From NCBI RefSeq assembly GCF_029893325.1, contig NZ_JARXWL010000003.1, positions 85,118 through 149,117 on the forward strand: DNA of 64,000 nucleotides, in the 5' to 3' direction. The stretch is from Enterococcus sp. PF1-24. GTDB taxonomy: Bacteria; Bacillota; Bacilli; Lactobacillales; Enterococcaceae. Below the pieces are notes generated by a model that saw only the letters and a list, made by a program, of their open reading frames with translations, did not search any database and was not told where the DNA came from. Position numbers and translations under genes: made by a program. Shown here in pieces: positions 51,647-61,690 of this stretch (position 1 is its first letter; every line of letters begins with the position of its first letter).

Positions 51647-52678
51647 TTATTTAGATTCTTCAGTAGAACTTGCTGTTGAAGATTCTTCTGTTTTTGAAGA
51701 GTCAGCTGTAGCAGAATCAGCAGTTGAAGATGTTGTTGTGTCTTCCATGATACCAGCTAATAATGTACTGAAATCTTCGTCTTTGATTTTAACGTTTGCT
51801 TCTGTTAGGACGTCTTTAAAAATTGCTATAACAGTTGCAGAATCATTCATTTTAGTAGTTTTAAGAGAATCGGTGATTTCTTTTTTGTATTTATCTAAAT
51901 CGCCATCTTTTTTCTCTGTTTTATTAACCAGTTTAACTACATAGTATTTATAAGTTACGTTACCAGTGTATTGATATAGACTTTGGTCTGCATAAGTAAT
52001 AACTTCTGAAAGACCGTCTTTTTTCAAGTCGAAAGCCGCTGTTTGTACTTCAGTTGGAATATCAGTCGTTGTTGAAAGTGAATCAAATTTATAAGTTTGT
52101 GATTTTTCTTCGCCTTCTTTAACTGATGTAATTGAAATTTCATTGGCTAAATCAGAAAAATCAGCACCTTCTTTAAGTTTAGTTAAAGCATTAGTTGCTT
52201 CTTCTTCAGTCGCTGTTTGAATCATTTGGATTTCAACTTCTGGATGGAAAGCTTCCCAAGCCGTATCTAGTTCTTCATCAGTAATTTCCATTCTAGATTT
52301 TAAGCCTGCTTGAATAGTCAAGTTATCTTTTATTGTTTGTCTAAAAGTCTCTTTGTCTGATCCTTGTTCTTTTAGAAAAGTAGAAAATTCTTCTTCAGAA
52401 TAACCATAAGATTCAGCTTGTTCTTTATACATTTTGTCAATTTCTTCGTCGGTAACTTTGGCGTTAGAATCTTTACTAAATGCTTCAGTGAGAACTAAAT
52501 TTTGTAGAACATTTTTATTGGTTTGCTCTTTTTTGATGGCATTGTAATATTCTTCGACAGTAATAGAACCGCCTTTCATCGTAACGATGTCAGTATCCAT
52601 GCTAGCGCCACTAGAACAAGCTGATAAAGCAACTAAGCTTAATGCTGCTAGGGAAACTAATAATGTTTTTTTCTTCAT
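51647..52678 (-). CDS. prsA: PrsA-type foldase lipoprotein
   Basis: 343 aa. The ATG at 52678 follows TAGGAG; an in-frame GTG nine bases earlier overlaps that site. The lipoprotein signal ends in LSLVALSAC (Cys near 21). A SurA-like N-region is followed by a degenerate parvulin-type segment (EVEIQMIQTATEEEATNALT), then a Ser/Thr/Glu-rich tail. It helps fold secreted proteins at the membrane-wall interface. Confidence 0.87.
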   Translation of the reverse strand: MKKKTLLVSLAALSLVALSACSSGASMDTDIVTMKGGSITVEEYYNAIKKEQTNKNVLQNLVLTEAFSKDSNAKVTDEEIDKMYKEQAESYGYSEEEFSTFLKEQGSDKETFRQTIKDNLTIQAGLKSRMEITDEELDTAWEAFHPEVEIQMIQTATEEEATNALTKLKEGADFSDLANEISITSVKEGEEKSQTYKFDSLSTTTDIPTEVQTAAFDLKKDGLSEVITYADQSLYQYTGNVTYKYYVVKLVNKTEKKDGDLDKYKKEITDSLKTTKMNDSATVIAIFKDVLTEANVKIKDEDFSTLLAGIMEDTTTSSTADSATADSSKTEESSTASSTEESK

Positions 52679-52901
52679 GTGCTGCACTCCTAAATTAAAT
52701 GTATTTTATTGATGGGTTTAAATTTCATCACAATGTCTACTATACCATATTTAAAAAAAGAAAAGAAAGATTTGTTTGAAAATTTAATGAAATAACTGTG
52801 AAGATGTCCCTAGTTAGGAAGCTTTTAACTGATAACTAATGAAACAAGCTTGCTTAGTATAGGTTGTGAGTCAGAAGCTGTTGTGTTAGTCGGAAGAAAT
52901 T

Positions 52902-53720
52902 TTAAAATTCTTTTAGCCAAACTTTAAGTTTATTTAAAATTTGCAAAACTTGGGGATCGTTTTGTATGTTTAAAAAGTCGTGTTCTAAATTATAAACAGG
53001 GAAAAAAGTTGCATGAGTGTTTAAACGCTTCAAACTTTTGCTATAACGAAAGGGAACTTCGCTGTCACTAGCGCTTGCGCTATTAAAACTTCGTGGCAGC
53101 TGTTGAATTTCAGCTTCTGTTAAACCAAAAAAAGCTTTATTTTCAGGTGTAACTTGATAATATTCTGGTAAAAGGTTATGAGTAACGGCATATTGATAAA
53201 GTAAAGAACGCTGTAAAGTCGGATCATCAAAAATAGGTACAGATAATTCAAAAAGTGAAGGGTGGACATTATCAAGTTGCAATTTTTGTTGTAAACTTTT
53301 TTGAAAAATAAATTCTAAGTCAGTATAGCCATAAAAATTGATGAGCCCAATTAATTGCGGATACGGTTGTTTTTGAAGCTGTTTAGCTAATTGAAAAGCT
53401 AAGTAACTTCCCGCAGAACGACCTGCCAAAATGACTGGCTCTTTTGGGAAATGAGTAGTCATTAGTTCAGAAAAATTTGCCTGTACAGATTTTAAAATTT
53501 CCACTAGTGAAGTATTAGGGGCTAACAAATAGTCAACGCTAATCACGGTATATCCGCTCTCTAAAAAGATATTTAATAAAGTAGCAGGTAAGTCGTTGCG
53601 GGTACCATAAATTAAACCACCACCATGAAAATAAAGAATATTTTTCTGGAATTTTACAGTTTGTGGGACTGTATGGACAGTATATTGTAAACCTGAACTT
53701 AAGCTGTGTATGTCTTTCAT
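52902..53720 (-). CDS. Alpha/beta hydrolase (HSL/acetylesterase type)
   Basis: 272 aa from the ATG at 53720, with GGAAGG upstream. The oxyanion motif is YFHGGGLIYG, the nucleophile Ser is in AGRSAGSYLA, and the His is in NLEHDFLN. It hydrolyses an ester or amide of unknown identity. It is just downstream of and co-directional with the PucR-type regulator of the oxamate-type operon, so a link to that pathway is possible but unproven. Confidence 0.78.
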   Translation of the reverse strand: MKDIHSLSSGLQYTVHTVPQTVKFQKNILYFHGGGLIYGTRNDLPATLLNIFLESGYTVISVDYLLAPNTSLVEILKSVQANFSELMTTHFPKEPVILAGRSAGSYLAFQLAKQLQKQPYPQLIGLINFYGYTDLEFIFQKSLQQKLQLDNVHPSLFELSVPIFDDPTLQRSLLYQYAVTHNLLPEYYQVTPENKAFFGLTEAEIQQLPRSFNSASASDSEVPFRYSKSLKRLNTHATFFPVYNLEHDFLNIQNDPQVLQILNKLKVWLKEF

Positions 53721-53748
53721 TTTAAAGCTTCCTTCCATAAAAAATACA

Positions 53749-55326
53749 CTATTCCTTTTGCTTGCGCTCCCATTCTAATAAGTAAATGCCAATTTGATAA
53801 TTCAACATTAGCAAAGGTTTCTCTAAATCATTGTTGAAGCGTTGATTGATTTTATTAATCCGATAGCGAACGGTCTTAGCATGAAGAAATAGTTCTTCTG
53901 CAGTTTTTTGGTAATTTTTATCATTTCTTAAAAAGCTAGCTAACGTAGCAAATAAAGTAGGCTCGTTTTCATAAAGCTGTATCAAAACTGGAGGAATTAG
54001 TTCTTTAATCGCTGTCAATTGATTATTACGAATAAAATGACGGAAAATTCCCAATTCTTCAATAGATAAACACTTGTTGACGAAAAAGGTTTGATTAAAC
54101 TTCATAGCATCTAAACATTCTGTTAAGATTTCATGAATCTGATTTTTTTCTTTTAGTTGGCTAATTGTGATATTCCAAGTTAACTCTGGAAATTCTGTGA
54201 AAAAATCTTTAAATAATTGTTGCACTTTTAAAGGTGTAATTTTTGTTGCTTCGTCTGCTAAATTATATAAAGCAATTAAGTGCCCAGGATTATCATGGTA
54301 AATCATATGAGGAGCCAAAAATTTTAATTTTTGCAGGATATCTTTGCGTTTTTCTAAAACTAAAGAATCTTTAAAGGAAATAGCTACTCCTTGGTAATAT
54401 TCATGAAAATCCATTTCCATTTCGGATAATAAGCTACTTTTTTCTTCTAGCGTAATATTTGAACCTGTTAATAAAGCATTACTCAAATTATTTAAACGAT
54501 TATAACGATCTTTTTTTAGCAAGTACTCCATTTGAAGTTTTTCGTTAATAATATCAATCAAATTTTCAATAATCATTAAATCAATATCATCAAAAACCCG
54601 ACCATTTTCATACACTAACAAAGTAACTTCGTTAAAATATGGGTGTTGAAAAGTAGTTTTTAAAGCCTTAATTTCTGCGGCTTGCTGGGAAAAAAGAGTT
54701 AACAATTCATACTGATTTTTTGTAAATTCTTTATTTTTCAAAGGAAGCGCATCTAATACAACCCATTTTTCTTTTTGAATAGGTAATTGAACATGAATTT
54801 TTTTATCAGGAATTGATAATTGACACTCACGCTTAATTAACTCCTGAAAAGTCTCCATTATTCGGTCAAAAGAAGGCAAATTCTTTTCGATTTTTGTGAA
54901 AGATTGCCTGACTTCATAATAGGTTTTTAAAACGTGAGACTGATAATTTAAAATAGGTCGGTAAATGGCTAAAACAATTGTTTCGTAAGAAATATCTTTT
55001 TCAATTTTTATTAAAGGGATCTTGAAAGCTTTACATAAAGAAATTAGTTCGTCAGGAATGATTTTGATTAAACGATCCATTTTAACAATTAAAGCACTAG
55101 AACCAATATTTGCCATTTTCTGTAAGAAATCTTTTAAATCTTGGTCGTTTAAATCGGATAAGGCATAGTAAGAAGTTAAAATCACTTGATTTTTACGTCC
55201 CCATTTTTCAATATCAGTGGCTTCTAAAACCATAACCGAATCTACTTCATTTTTCATACCTATATTATCTGTTAAAACTTTGCAAGTCGCGAAAATTTCT
55301 AATTGTATCATATCATGGATTAACAT
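53749..55326 (-). CDS. PucR-family transcriptional regulator
   Basis: 525 aa. An N-terminal PucR domain (about 8-125, VLEATDIEKWGRKNQVILTS) is followed by a GGDEF-like middle region and a C-terminal HTH_30 (FLRNDKNYQKTAEELFLHAK, then TVRYRINKINQRF). The ATG at 55326 is behind AAGGAG. It is divergent from the FdrA-YlbE operon, the usual place for its activator. An intact counterpart of the IS-broken pucR at 19510. Confidence 0.88.
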   Translation of the reverse strand: MLIHDMIQLEIFATCKVLTDNIGMKNEVDSVMVLEATDIEKWGRKNQVILTSYYALSDLNDQDLKDFLQKMANIGSSALIVKMDRLIKIIPDELISLCKAFKIPLIKIEKDISYETIVLAIYRPILNYQSHVLKTYYEVRQSFTKIEKNLPSFDRIMETFQELIKRECQLSIPDKKIHVQLPIQKEKWVVLDALPLKNKEFTKNQYELLTLFSQQAAEIKALKTTFQHPYFNEVTLLVYENGRVFDDIDLMIIENLIDIINEKLQMEYLLKKDRYNRLNNLSNALLTGSNITLEEKSSLLSEMEMDFHEYYQGVAISFKDSLVLEKRKDILQKLKFLAPHMIYHDNPGHLIALYNLADEATKITPLKVQQLFKDFFTEFPELTWNITISQLKEKNQIHEILTECLDAMKFNQTFFVNKCLSIEELGIFRHFIRNNQLTAIKELIPPVLIQLYENEPTLFATLASFLRNDKNYQKTAEELFLHAKTVRYRINKINQRFNNDLEKPLLMLNYQIGIYLLEWERKQKE

Positions 55327-55381
55327 TATCTTTTTCTCCTTTTTGGATAAAAAAAAGCTTCGTTTTTAGAATTTTAGTCAA

Positions 55382-55409
55382 TGAAAGCGAAAACAACAAA
55401 AGCTATAAT
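55382..55409 (+). promoter_or_regulatory. Promoter with cre-like site for the FdrA-YlbE operon
   Basis: TGAAAGCGAAAACA at 55382-55395 matches the cre consensus TGWAANCGNTNWCA at all but one position. It overlaps a -35-like ATGAAA (55381-55386) and lies just before TATAAT at 55404-55409. Carbon catabolite repression by CcpA is expected. Confidence 0.65.
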
Positions 55410-55490
55410 GCAATTGTAAGAAAAAAACAGCTGGCTGTAAATACTAATACTCCAGAAATTCATAAGGGTAGAAAAATAAGGAGGTTCTTT

Positions 55491-58400
55491 ATGTTAAAAA
55501 CTGTAATATTAAAAAATAATTATCAAGACTCAATTAACTTGATGCTGTTAACAAATGATATTAACGCAATTGACGGCATTCAGATGAGTCAAATCATGAT
55601 GGGAACAGATGCCAATAAAGATATCTTAGCAAATACTAATTTGTTAACTACTGAGGCACAAGCGGCTTCTCCTAATGATTTAATGATCGTGGTAGATAGT
55701 GAAGTAGCGGATATTATGGAGGTCGTTTTACCAACAGTTGATCAATTTTTAAGTGATTTATCCACTAAAAATACTGGGGTGAAAGAAAGTGTTGCGCAAT
55801 CTTGGGAGGAAGCCTTGGAGCATTTGCCTGATGCAAATGTTGCTTTATTTTCAATTCCTGGTGAATATGGTGCTGATGAAATGGAGAAGGCTCTTGAAAA
55901 AGGTCTGCATGTTTTCTCTTTTACTGATAATGTTGCGTTAGCAGATGAAGTTCGTTTGAAAAAGTTAGCTCATGAAAAAGGTTTGTTAATGATGGGACCA
56001 GACTGTGGAACCGGCATCATTTCAAGTATTCCGATTGCTTTCACGAATGTGGTTGCACCGGGGAATATCGGAATTGTCGGAGCTTCAGGAACGGGGATTC
56101 AAGAAGTAACCACGATTATTGATCGCTTAGGCGGTGGTGTAATTCATGCAATTGGTACAGGCGGTCGGGATTTAAATGCAGCGGTAGATGCAACCACGGT
56201 TAAAGATGCGATTGTTGCCTTAGAAAACCATGAACCAACCGATGTGATTTGTGTCATCTCTAAACCACCTGCAAAAGAAGTTCGCGATGAAGTGGTGCAA
56301 TTACTACAAAGTATCTCTAAACCAGTAGTAGCTATCTTCTTAGGTGAAAATCCAGAAGCTCATGCAGGGAAAGTTTATCTTGCGCATACTTTAGAGGAAA
56401 CGGCAAAAATTGCGGTTGATTTAGCCAGTGAAGTTGCTGTTAAAAATAATTATTTTGAAAAAGTTGTTGTGCCAGATATTGAAATTTTACAGGAAGATAA
56501 AGTTGTCAAAGGTTTATATTCTGGAGGCACTTTAGCTGCTGAAGCTGGCATGATGATTTCTGAAGCCTTAGGGCTATCAGGTTTAATTAAGCAATCAGGT
56601 TATATTCTTAAATCTAATGGTTATGATGTAATTGATTTAGGTGATGATATTTATACTCAAGGAAAACCACATCCAATGATTGATCCTGGTGTGCGGATTA
56701 AAATGATTCAAGAATATGCCGAAGATGAAAGCACGGGCGTTATCTTATTAGATGTCGTTTTAGGTTATGGTGCTCATGAAGATATGGCTAGTGCACTAAT
56801 TCCAGCCATCGAAACTGCTAAAAAGACGGCGAAAATTGCTGGTCGACCTTTGTATTTTGTAGCAACGGTTGTTGGAACTGATAAAGACCCTCAAGGTTAT
56901 GACGAAACAGTTGCGAAGTTGCAAGCTGCTGGCGTAATGGTGGCACCAAGTAATGCTCAAGCCGTTCAGTTAGCGTTAGCTTTAAAAGGTATTACAATTA
57001 CTGAAAAAGATAAAGCAGTGATTCCATACGCTGGCGAGAAAGTTGCAATCCCAGCAGTTAGCGATAAAGTAATGGAGCTTTTAAATAGCAAGCCACGCAT
57101 TATTAATGTCGGTTTGCAAAGTTTTAATGAATCCATTCAAAAATATGGTGGTGCTTCAGAACAATTTAATTGGCGCCCAAGAGCCAATGGCAATAAAAAA
57201 ATGATTAAAATTTTAAATGCTTTAGATAAACATGCTGCTGAAATTGAAAAAGATAATGAAGTAGTCGTGGATAAAATCCGCAAAGCTCAACCTTTCTTAA
57301 TTGATGTCGTTGCTGCTAAATCAGTGATTCCAGAATTAAATGAAACCCAAAAAACTTTATTACATGCAGGGCCGCCACTGTCTTTCTCTGAAATGACAGG
57401 TCCTATGAAAGGCTCTTGTATCGGTGCCGCCTTATTTGAAGGTTGGGCAGCTGATGAACAAGCGGCTTTAGCAATGTTGGAAGCTGGCGAAGTGCGCTTT
57501 ATTCCTTGCCATCATGTACAGGCAGTTGGACCGATGGGCGGCATCACTTCTGGCAATATGCCGGTAGTAGTTGTTGAAAATCGATTAGATGGCAAGCGTG
57601 CTTATTGCACAATGAATGAAGGCATTGGCAAAGTTTTACGGTTTGGTGCTTACTCTGAAGAAGTGGTAACCCGGTTGCAATGGATGCGGGATGTTTTAGG
57701 CCCAACGATTAGTCAAGCATTACAACTTTCTGAAGAAGGCGTGAACTTAAATGTTTTAATCGCGCGCTCCATTACGATGGGAGATGAGTTCCATCAAAGA
57801 AATATCGCTGCTTCATTAAATTTCTTAAAAGAAATTTCACCGCTAATTATTAAATTAGCAATTAGCGAAGAACAAAAATATGAAGTGATTAAATTCTTAG
57901 CTGATACAGATCAATTTTTCTTGAATATTATGATGGCGACTGGGAAAGCGATTGTTGATTCAGCTCGCGAAGGCACAAAAGGGACTATCGTAACTACGAT
58001 GACCCGTAATGGTGTGAATTTTGGTGTGCGGATTGCGGAAACCGGCGATCAGTGGTATACCGCACCAGTAAATACGCCAAAAGGTCTATATTTCACCGGT
58101 TTTACGGAAGAAGATGGCAACCCAGATATTGGTGATAGCGCAATTACTGAAACCGTTGGGGTTGGTGCGATGGCAATGGTAGCAGCGCCTGGGGTCACTC
58201 GTTTTGTAGGCGCAGGTGGTTTCCAAGATGCGTTAGATATTTCAAATGAAATGGCAACGATTTGTATGACCCATAATCCAACTTATACGATTCCGACTTG
58301 GGATTTTCAAGGAGCTTGTTTAGGAATTGATATTCGTAAAGTCGTTGAAACTGGCATTACACCGATTATTAATACCGGAATCGCTCATAAAGAAGCAGGA

Positions 58401-58499
58401 GTTGGGCAAGTGGGTGCGGGAACTGTTAGAGCACCTCTTGGTTGCTTTGAAAAAGCTTTAGAAGCTTATGCTGAGAAACTAGGGATTAAAGTTGAATGA
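55491..58499 (+). CDS. FdrA-YlbE fusion (oxamate carbamoyltransferase-type subunits)
   Basis: 1002 aa. Residues 1 to about 520 match FdrA (succinyl-CoA-ligase-like; GIVGASGTGIQEVTTIIDRL, TGGRDLNAAVDA). Residues about 535-1002 match YlbE/DUF1116 (PRIINVGLQSFNESIQKYGG, GPPLSFSEMTGPMKGSCIGA, GVGQVGAGTVRAP). In E. coli FdrA, YlbE and YlbF are separate proteins and have been reported as an oxamate carbamoyltransferase (AllF/G/H) making carbamoyl phosphate for carbamate kinase. Here two subunits are fused. GGAGG precedes ATG 55491. Confidence 0.82.
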   Translation: MLKTVILKNNYQDSINLMLLTNDINAIDGIQMSQIMMGTDANKDILANTNLLTTEAQAASPNDLMIVVDSEVADIMEVVLPTVDQFLSDLSTKNTGVKESVAQSWEEALEHLPDANVALFSIPGEYGADEMEKALEKGLHVFSFTDNVALADEVRLKKLAHEKGLLMMGPDCGTGIISSIPIAFTNVVAPGNIGIVGASGTGIQEVTTIIDRLGGGVIHAIGTGGRDLNAAVDATTVKDAIVALENHEPTDVICVISKPPAKEVRDEVVQLLQSISKPVVAIFLGENPEAHAGKVYLAHTLEETAKIAVDLASEVAVKNNYFEKVVVPDIEILQEDKVVKGLYSGGTLAAEAGMMISEALGLSGLIKQSGYILKSNGYDVIDLGDDIYTQGKPHPMIDPGVRIKMIQEYAEDESTGVILLDVVLGYGAHEDMASALIPAIETAKKTAKIAGRPLYFVATVVGTDKDPQGYDETVAKLQAAGVMVAPSNAQAVQLALALKGITITEKDKAVIPYAGEKVAIPAVSDKVMELLNSKPRIINVGLQSFNESIQKYGGASEQFNWRPRANGNKKMIKILNALDKHAAEIEKDNEVVVDKIRKAQPFLIDVVAAKSVIPELNETQKTLLHAGPPLSFSEMTGPMKGSCIGAALFEGWAADEQAALAMLEAGEVRFIPCHHVQAVGPMGGITSGNMPVVVVENRLDGKRAYCTMNEGIGKVLRFGAYSEEVVTRLQWMRDVLGPTISQALQLSEEGVNLNVLIARSITMGDEFHQRNIAASLNFLKEISPLIIKLAISEEQKYEVIKFLADTDQFFLNIMMATGKAIVDSAREGTKGTIVTTMTRNGVNFGVRIAETGDQWYTAPVNTPKGLYFTGFTEEDGNPDIGDSAITETVGVGAMAMVAAPGVTRFVGAGGFQDALDISNEMATICMTHNPTYTIPTWDFQGACLGIDIRKVVETGITPIINTGIAHKEAGVGQVGAGTVRAPLGCFEKALEAYAEKLGIKVE

Positions 58500-59337
58500 T
58501 GAAGTGTTGATTAGCGCAAGCTTAATTCCTTTGCAACAATTTGGAAAGACTGGACATATTCATAGTGTGTTCAGTCATTCCTTCAATATAAAAATCGGTC
58601 AGCAATTACTGCATATTTCTAGTTACCAAAACTATTTATCTAATTTTGGTATTTATTTACCTAGGATAGTAGTGGAAAATTTGTTAACAAAAATTGAAAT
58701 AGGCAATTTTGTAAAAATAAAAAATGACCAGTTAATTATTTATACGCTTGCAGAAACGCTGAAGATTTCATTGATTGAGGGGCAAGCCTATTCTTTAAAG
58801 CTACCACACCTTGAAATATCTTATGAAAAACTGCAGCAAGTACTAACAGCATTAGCAAGTTTTGATTTGCCAACAAAAATTGGTTTAAACATCCCAACGG
58901 AAATAGTTGAAAAGTTGGTTTCACCACAACTTTTGGCGGAAACCGAAATAGCATCTGTGGTGGATTACTTATTTGGTAGAGGGCAAGGATTAACTCCTAG
59001 TGGCGATGATATATTGGTAGCCTACTTAGCAACTTTAAAAGTTTTGCAATTAACAAGAGGACAACAACTAAGTATTTATTTACAAAACAGAACTAATTTG
59101 CAGACAACTGACATCAGTCAAGCCTATCTGTTAGGTGTTTTGCAAGAAGAAGTTTCCCTACCTGTTTTAAAATTTTTCAAAAGTATTCAACAAGAAAAAA
59201 CGATTACAGAAATTATTCAGGCTTTTAAAAGGATCTTAGCAATTGGTCATACCTCTGGGAAAGATTTAGCTTACGGGAGTTATTTAGCTTTACAATATGC
59301 TCAAAATATCAGAAATTTGAAAACTAATAAAAAATAG
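58492..59337 (+). CDS. YlbF-type DUF2877 protein (third carbamoyltransferase subunit)
   Basis: 281 aa. The family signature is FGRGQGLTPSGDDILVAYLA near residues 160-180. It starts at TTG 58492, overlapping the end of the fusion gene by 8 bases. In the E. coli allantoin region the homologue YlbF is needed with FdrA and YlbE. It completes the set here. Confidence 0.78.
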   Translation: MNDEVLISASLIPLQQFGKTGHIHSVFSHSFNIKIGQQLLHISSYQNYLSNFGIYLPRIVVENLLTKIEIGNFVKIKNDQLIIYTLAETLKISLIEGQAYSLKLPHLEISYEKLQQVLTALASFDLPTKIGLNIPTEIVEKLVSPQLLAETEIASVVDYLFGRGQGLTPSGDDILVAYLATLKVLQLTRGQQLSIYLQNRTNLQTTDISQAYLLGVLQEEVSLPVLKFFKSIQQEKTITEIIQAFKRILAIGHTSGKDLAYGSYLALQYAQNIRNLKTNKK

Positions 59338-59352
59338 AAATGAGGAAATAAG

Positions 59353-60609
59353 ATGAAAGACGCTGAAAATAAAGGTGCCGTTCGTGTCAGTAACAATTAT
59401 TGGATGAAAGTTGTTGCGCTATTCTTTTGCGGTTGGATTTTAATGTATGCGACTCGTACAATTTTTAACCCAATTATGGGAGTTGTGGGAGAAACATTTG
59501 GTTTAACTAATACGCAATTAGGTTTAGCTAATAGTATATTCTTCTTAACTTATGCAATTGCCCAAATTCCTTTTGGCATGGTAGGCGATAAGTTAGGTCG
59601 AAAATTAGTAATCGCGGTAGGCTTTGTAGTGATGGCGGTGATGACTTACTTTAGTGGTTTAGCTACGACTTTTGTAATGTTCTTAGTGATTCGTGCGTTA
59701 GCGGGAATCGGTCAAGGGGCTTATTATGGCCCTCAATATGCGCTATCCACAGAAGCGATTCCCAAAGAAAAATTGACCTTAGGAACAGCAATTATTAATA
59801 GTGGGATGGCATTTGGTACTTCTGGTGGTTATTTATTATCAAGTAAATTAGTGTTGGATAATGGCGAACATTGGAGCAAACCTTTCTTTATTATGGCTAT
59901 TCCGACTTTGATTGTTGGTATTTTATTCTATGTTTTATTAAAAGAACGAGTGATTCGTCCTGGCGATGAAAATAAAGTAGCAACTACAGAGAAAGTAGTG
60001 CAACCAAAAGAAAAAGTTTCTTTAAAATCAATTATTAAAAATAAAAATTTAGTAGCAGCCTTTATTCTATGTTTTACAAGTATTTATGCCAATTTCGTGA
60101 TTATTACTTGGTTGCCTTCATTCTTAATTAATGAACGTGGCTTTGCGGGCACTAGTGTTGGTTTTATTTCTTCATTAGTTCCATGGGCTTCAATTCCTGG
60201 CGCTTTAATCTTTGCCAGAATTGCTGATAAGTTTGGTAGCACTAAAAAATTGGTTTATGTTTTAGTACCGTTAGCTATTTTATCAGTCTTTTCAATTGCT
60301 TTTGTAACTAATCGGACATTGCTAATTGCTGTATTAATTTTATATGGATTAACTGGTAAGTTAGCTTTAGATCCAATTATAGTTGCTTATGTAACGAAAA
60401 ATGCGCCAGCTGGTTCATTATCTACCACATTGAGTGCTTATAATTTTGTGGGGATGTCAGGATCGATTTTAGCTCCTTATGTGACAGGCTTTTTAGCAGA
60501 TTCATTAGGTTCTATGAAAGTCGGCTTCTATCTTGCTTGCATTTTATTAACTTTAGGATTACTTGCTTTTGCTGTCTTGGCAAGCGATTCAAAAAAAGAA
60601 GCAGTTTAA
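59353..60609 (+). CDS. MFS transporter
   Basis: 418 aa, 12 predicted membrane segments, of the sugar-phosphate/anion MFS type (AQIPFGMVGDKLGRKLVIAV loop 2-3 motif; ALIFARIADKFGSTKKLV). It lies in the carbamoyltransferase operon and probably imports its substrate, such as oxamate or a related ureido acid. This is inferred from position. GAGG precedes the ATG. Confidence 0.82.
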   Translation: MKDAENKGAVRVSNNYWMKVVALFFCGWILMYATRTIFNPIMGVVGETFGLTNTQLGLANSIFFLTYAIAQIPFGMVGDKLGRKLVIAVGFVVMAVMTYFSGLATTFVMFLVIRALAGIGQGAYYGPQYALSTEAIPKEKLTLGTAIINSGMAFGTSGGYLLSSKLVLDNGEHWSKPFFIMAIPTLIVGILFYVLLKERVIRPGDENKVATTEKVVQPKEKVSLKSIIKNKNLVAAFILCFTSIYANFVIITWLPSFLINERGFAGTSVGFISSLVPWASIPGALIFARIADKFGSTKKLVYVLVPLAILSVFSIAFVTNRTLLIAVLILYGLTGKLALDPIIVAYVTKNAPAGSLSTTLSAYNFVGMSGSILAPYVTGFLADSLGSMKVGFYLACILLTLGLLAFAVLASDSKKEAV

Positions 60610-60633
60610 TTAAAATCAGAAGGAGTAAACAAG

Positions 60634-61569
60634 ATGGGATTGAATGTAATTGCATTAGGTGGGAATGCTATTTTAGAAAATATTCCCACTGATGACGCAC
60701 AAAAAGCTGTCGTACAAAAAGCAGCGGTTGATATAGTTAAATTTATTAAAAGTGGTGAAAAAGTAGTCATCTGTCATGGGAATGGGCCACAAGTGGGTAA
60801 TTTATTAATTCAGCAAAAAGCAGCGGAATCAGAAAAAACGCCCATGATGAAATTAGATACCGGGGTGGCTATGACCGAAGGTAGCATTGGTTATTGGATT
60901 CAACAAGCGATTCAAAATGAGTTGAAAAAACAAGGGGTTAACCAAGAGGCAGTTTCTGTAGTTACGCAAGTAGAAGTGGACCCTGCTGACGTTTCTTTCC
61001 AAGAGCCAAGTAAGCCAATCGGGCCTTTTTATTCAAGAGATGAAGCTGAAATGGAAATGCAAAAAGAAGGTAGTATTTTTAAAGAAGATGCAGGTCGAGG
61101 CTATCGTAAAGTAGTGGCTTCCCCACAACCAAAACGAATTGTTGAAAAAGCAGCAATTAAAGCTTTGGTTGCGGCAGATATGATTCCGATTTGCGCTGGT
61201 GGTGGTGGCGTTCCTGTTATAATGAAAGAAACTGGTGAATTTCAAGGAGTAGAGGCGGTTATTGACAAGGACTTTTCAGCTAATGTTTTAGCGAAAAATA
61301 TTCAGGCGGATCGTTTGATTATTTTAACGGGAGTCGATAATATTTATATTAATTTCAATCAACCAAATCAACAAGCTTTAGAGATTATAACAATAGCAGA
61401 TGCTGAAAAATATATTGCTGAAAATCAATTTGCAAAAGGCAGTATGTTACCAAAAATTGAAGCTGCTATTGATTTTGTAAAAGGGCAAGTCAATCGGGAA
61501 ACAATCATTACATCAATTGAAAATCTGTTTAAAATTAGTGATGGCGCAGGAACACGAATTGTTCAATAA
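60634..61569 (+). CDS. Carbamate kinase (YbcF/AllK type)
   Basis: 311 aa. Motifs NVIALGGNAIL, VICHGNGPQVGNLL, KEDAGRGYRKVVASPQP and CAGGGGVPVI. It makes ATP from carbamoyl phosphate produced by the FdrA-YlbE/YlbF proteins. Behind AAGGAG, 24 bases after the MFS gene. A paralogue of the carbamate kinase at 27053. Confidence 0.9.
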   Translation: MGLNVIALGGNAILENIPTDDAQKAVVQKAAVDIVKFIKSGEKVVICHGNGPQVGNLLIQQKAAESEKTPMMKLDTGVAMTEGSIGYWIQQAIQNELKKQGVNQEAVSVVTQVEVDPADVSFQEPSKPIGPFYSRDEAEMEMQKEGSIFKEDAGRGYRKVVASPQPKRIVEKAAIKALVAADMIPICAGGGGVPVIMKETGEFQGVEAVIDKDFSANVLAKNIQADRLIILTGVDNIYINFNQPNQQALEIITIADAEKYIAENQFAKGSMLPKIEAAIDFVKGQVNRETIITSIENLFKISDGAGTRIVQ

Positions 61570-61690
61570 AAAATCGATTCATCCTCTCTACTTTTTAGAA
61601 AAATCAATAAAATAAGCAGCTTGTAATAATAACAGCTGATTGAGGGGAAATGGTTGATAATCTTAAATTGTAGAGTAGGAGGAGCTTCTA

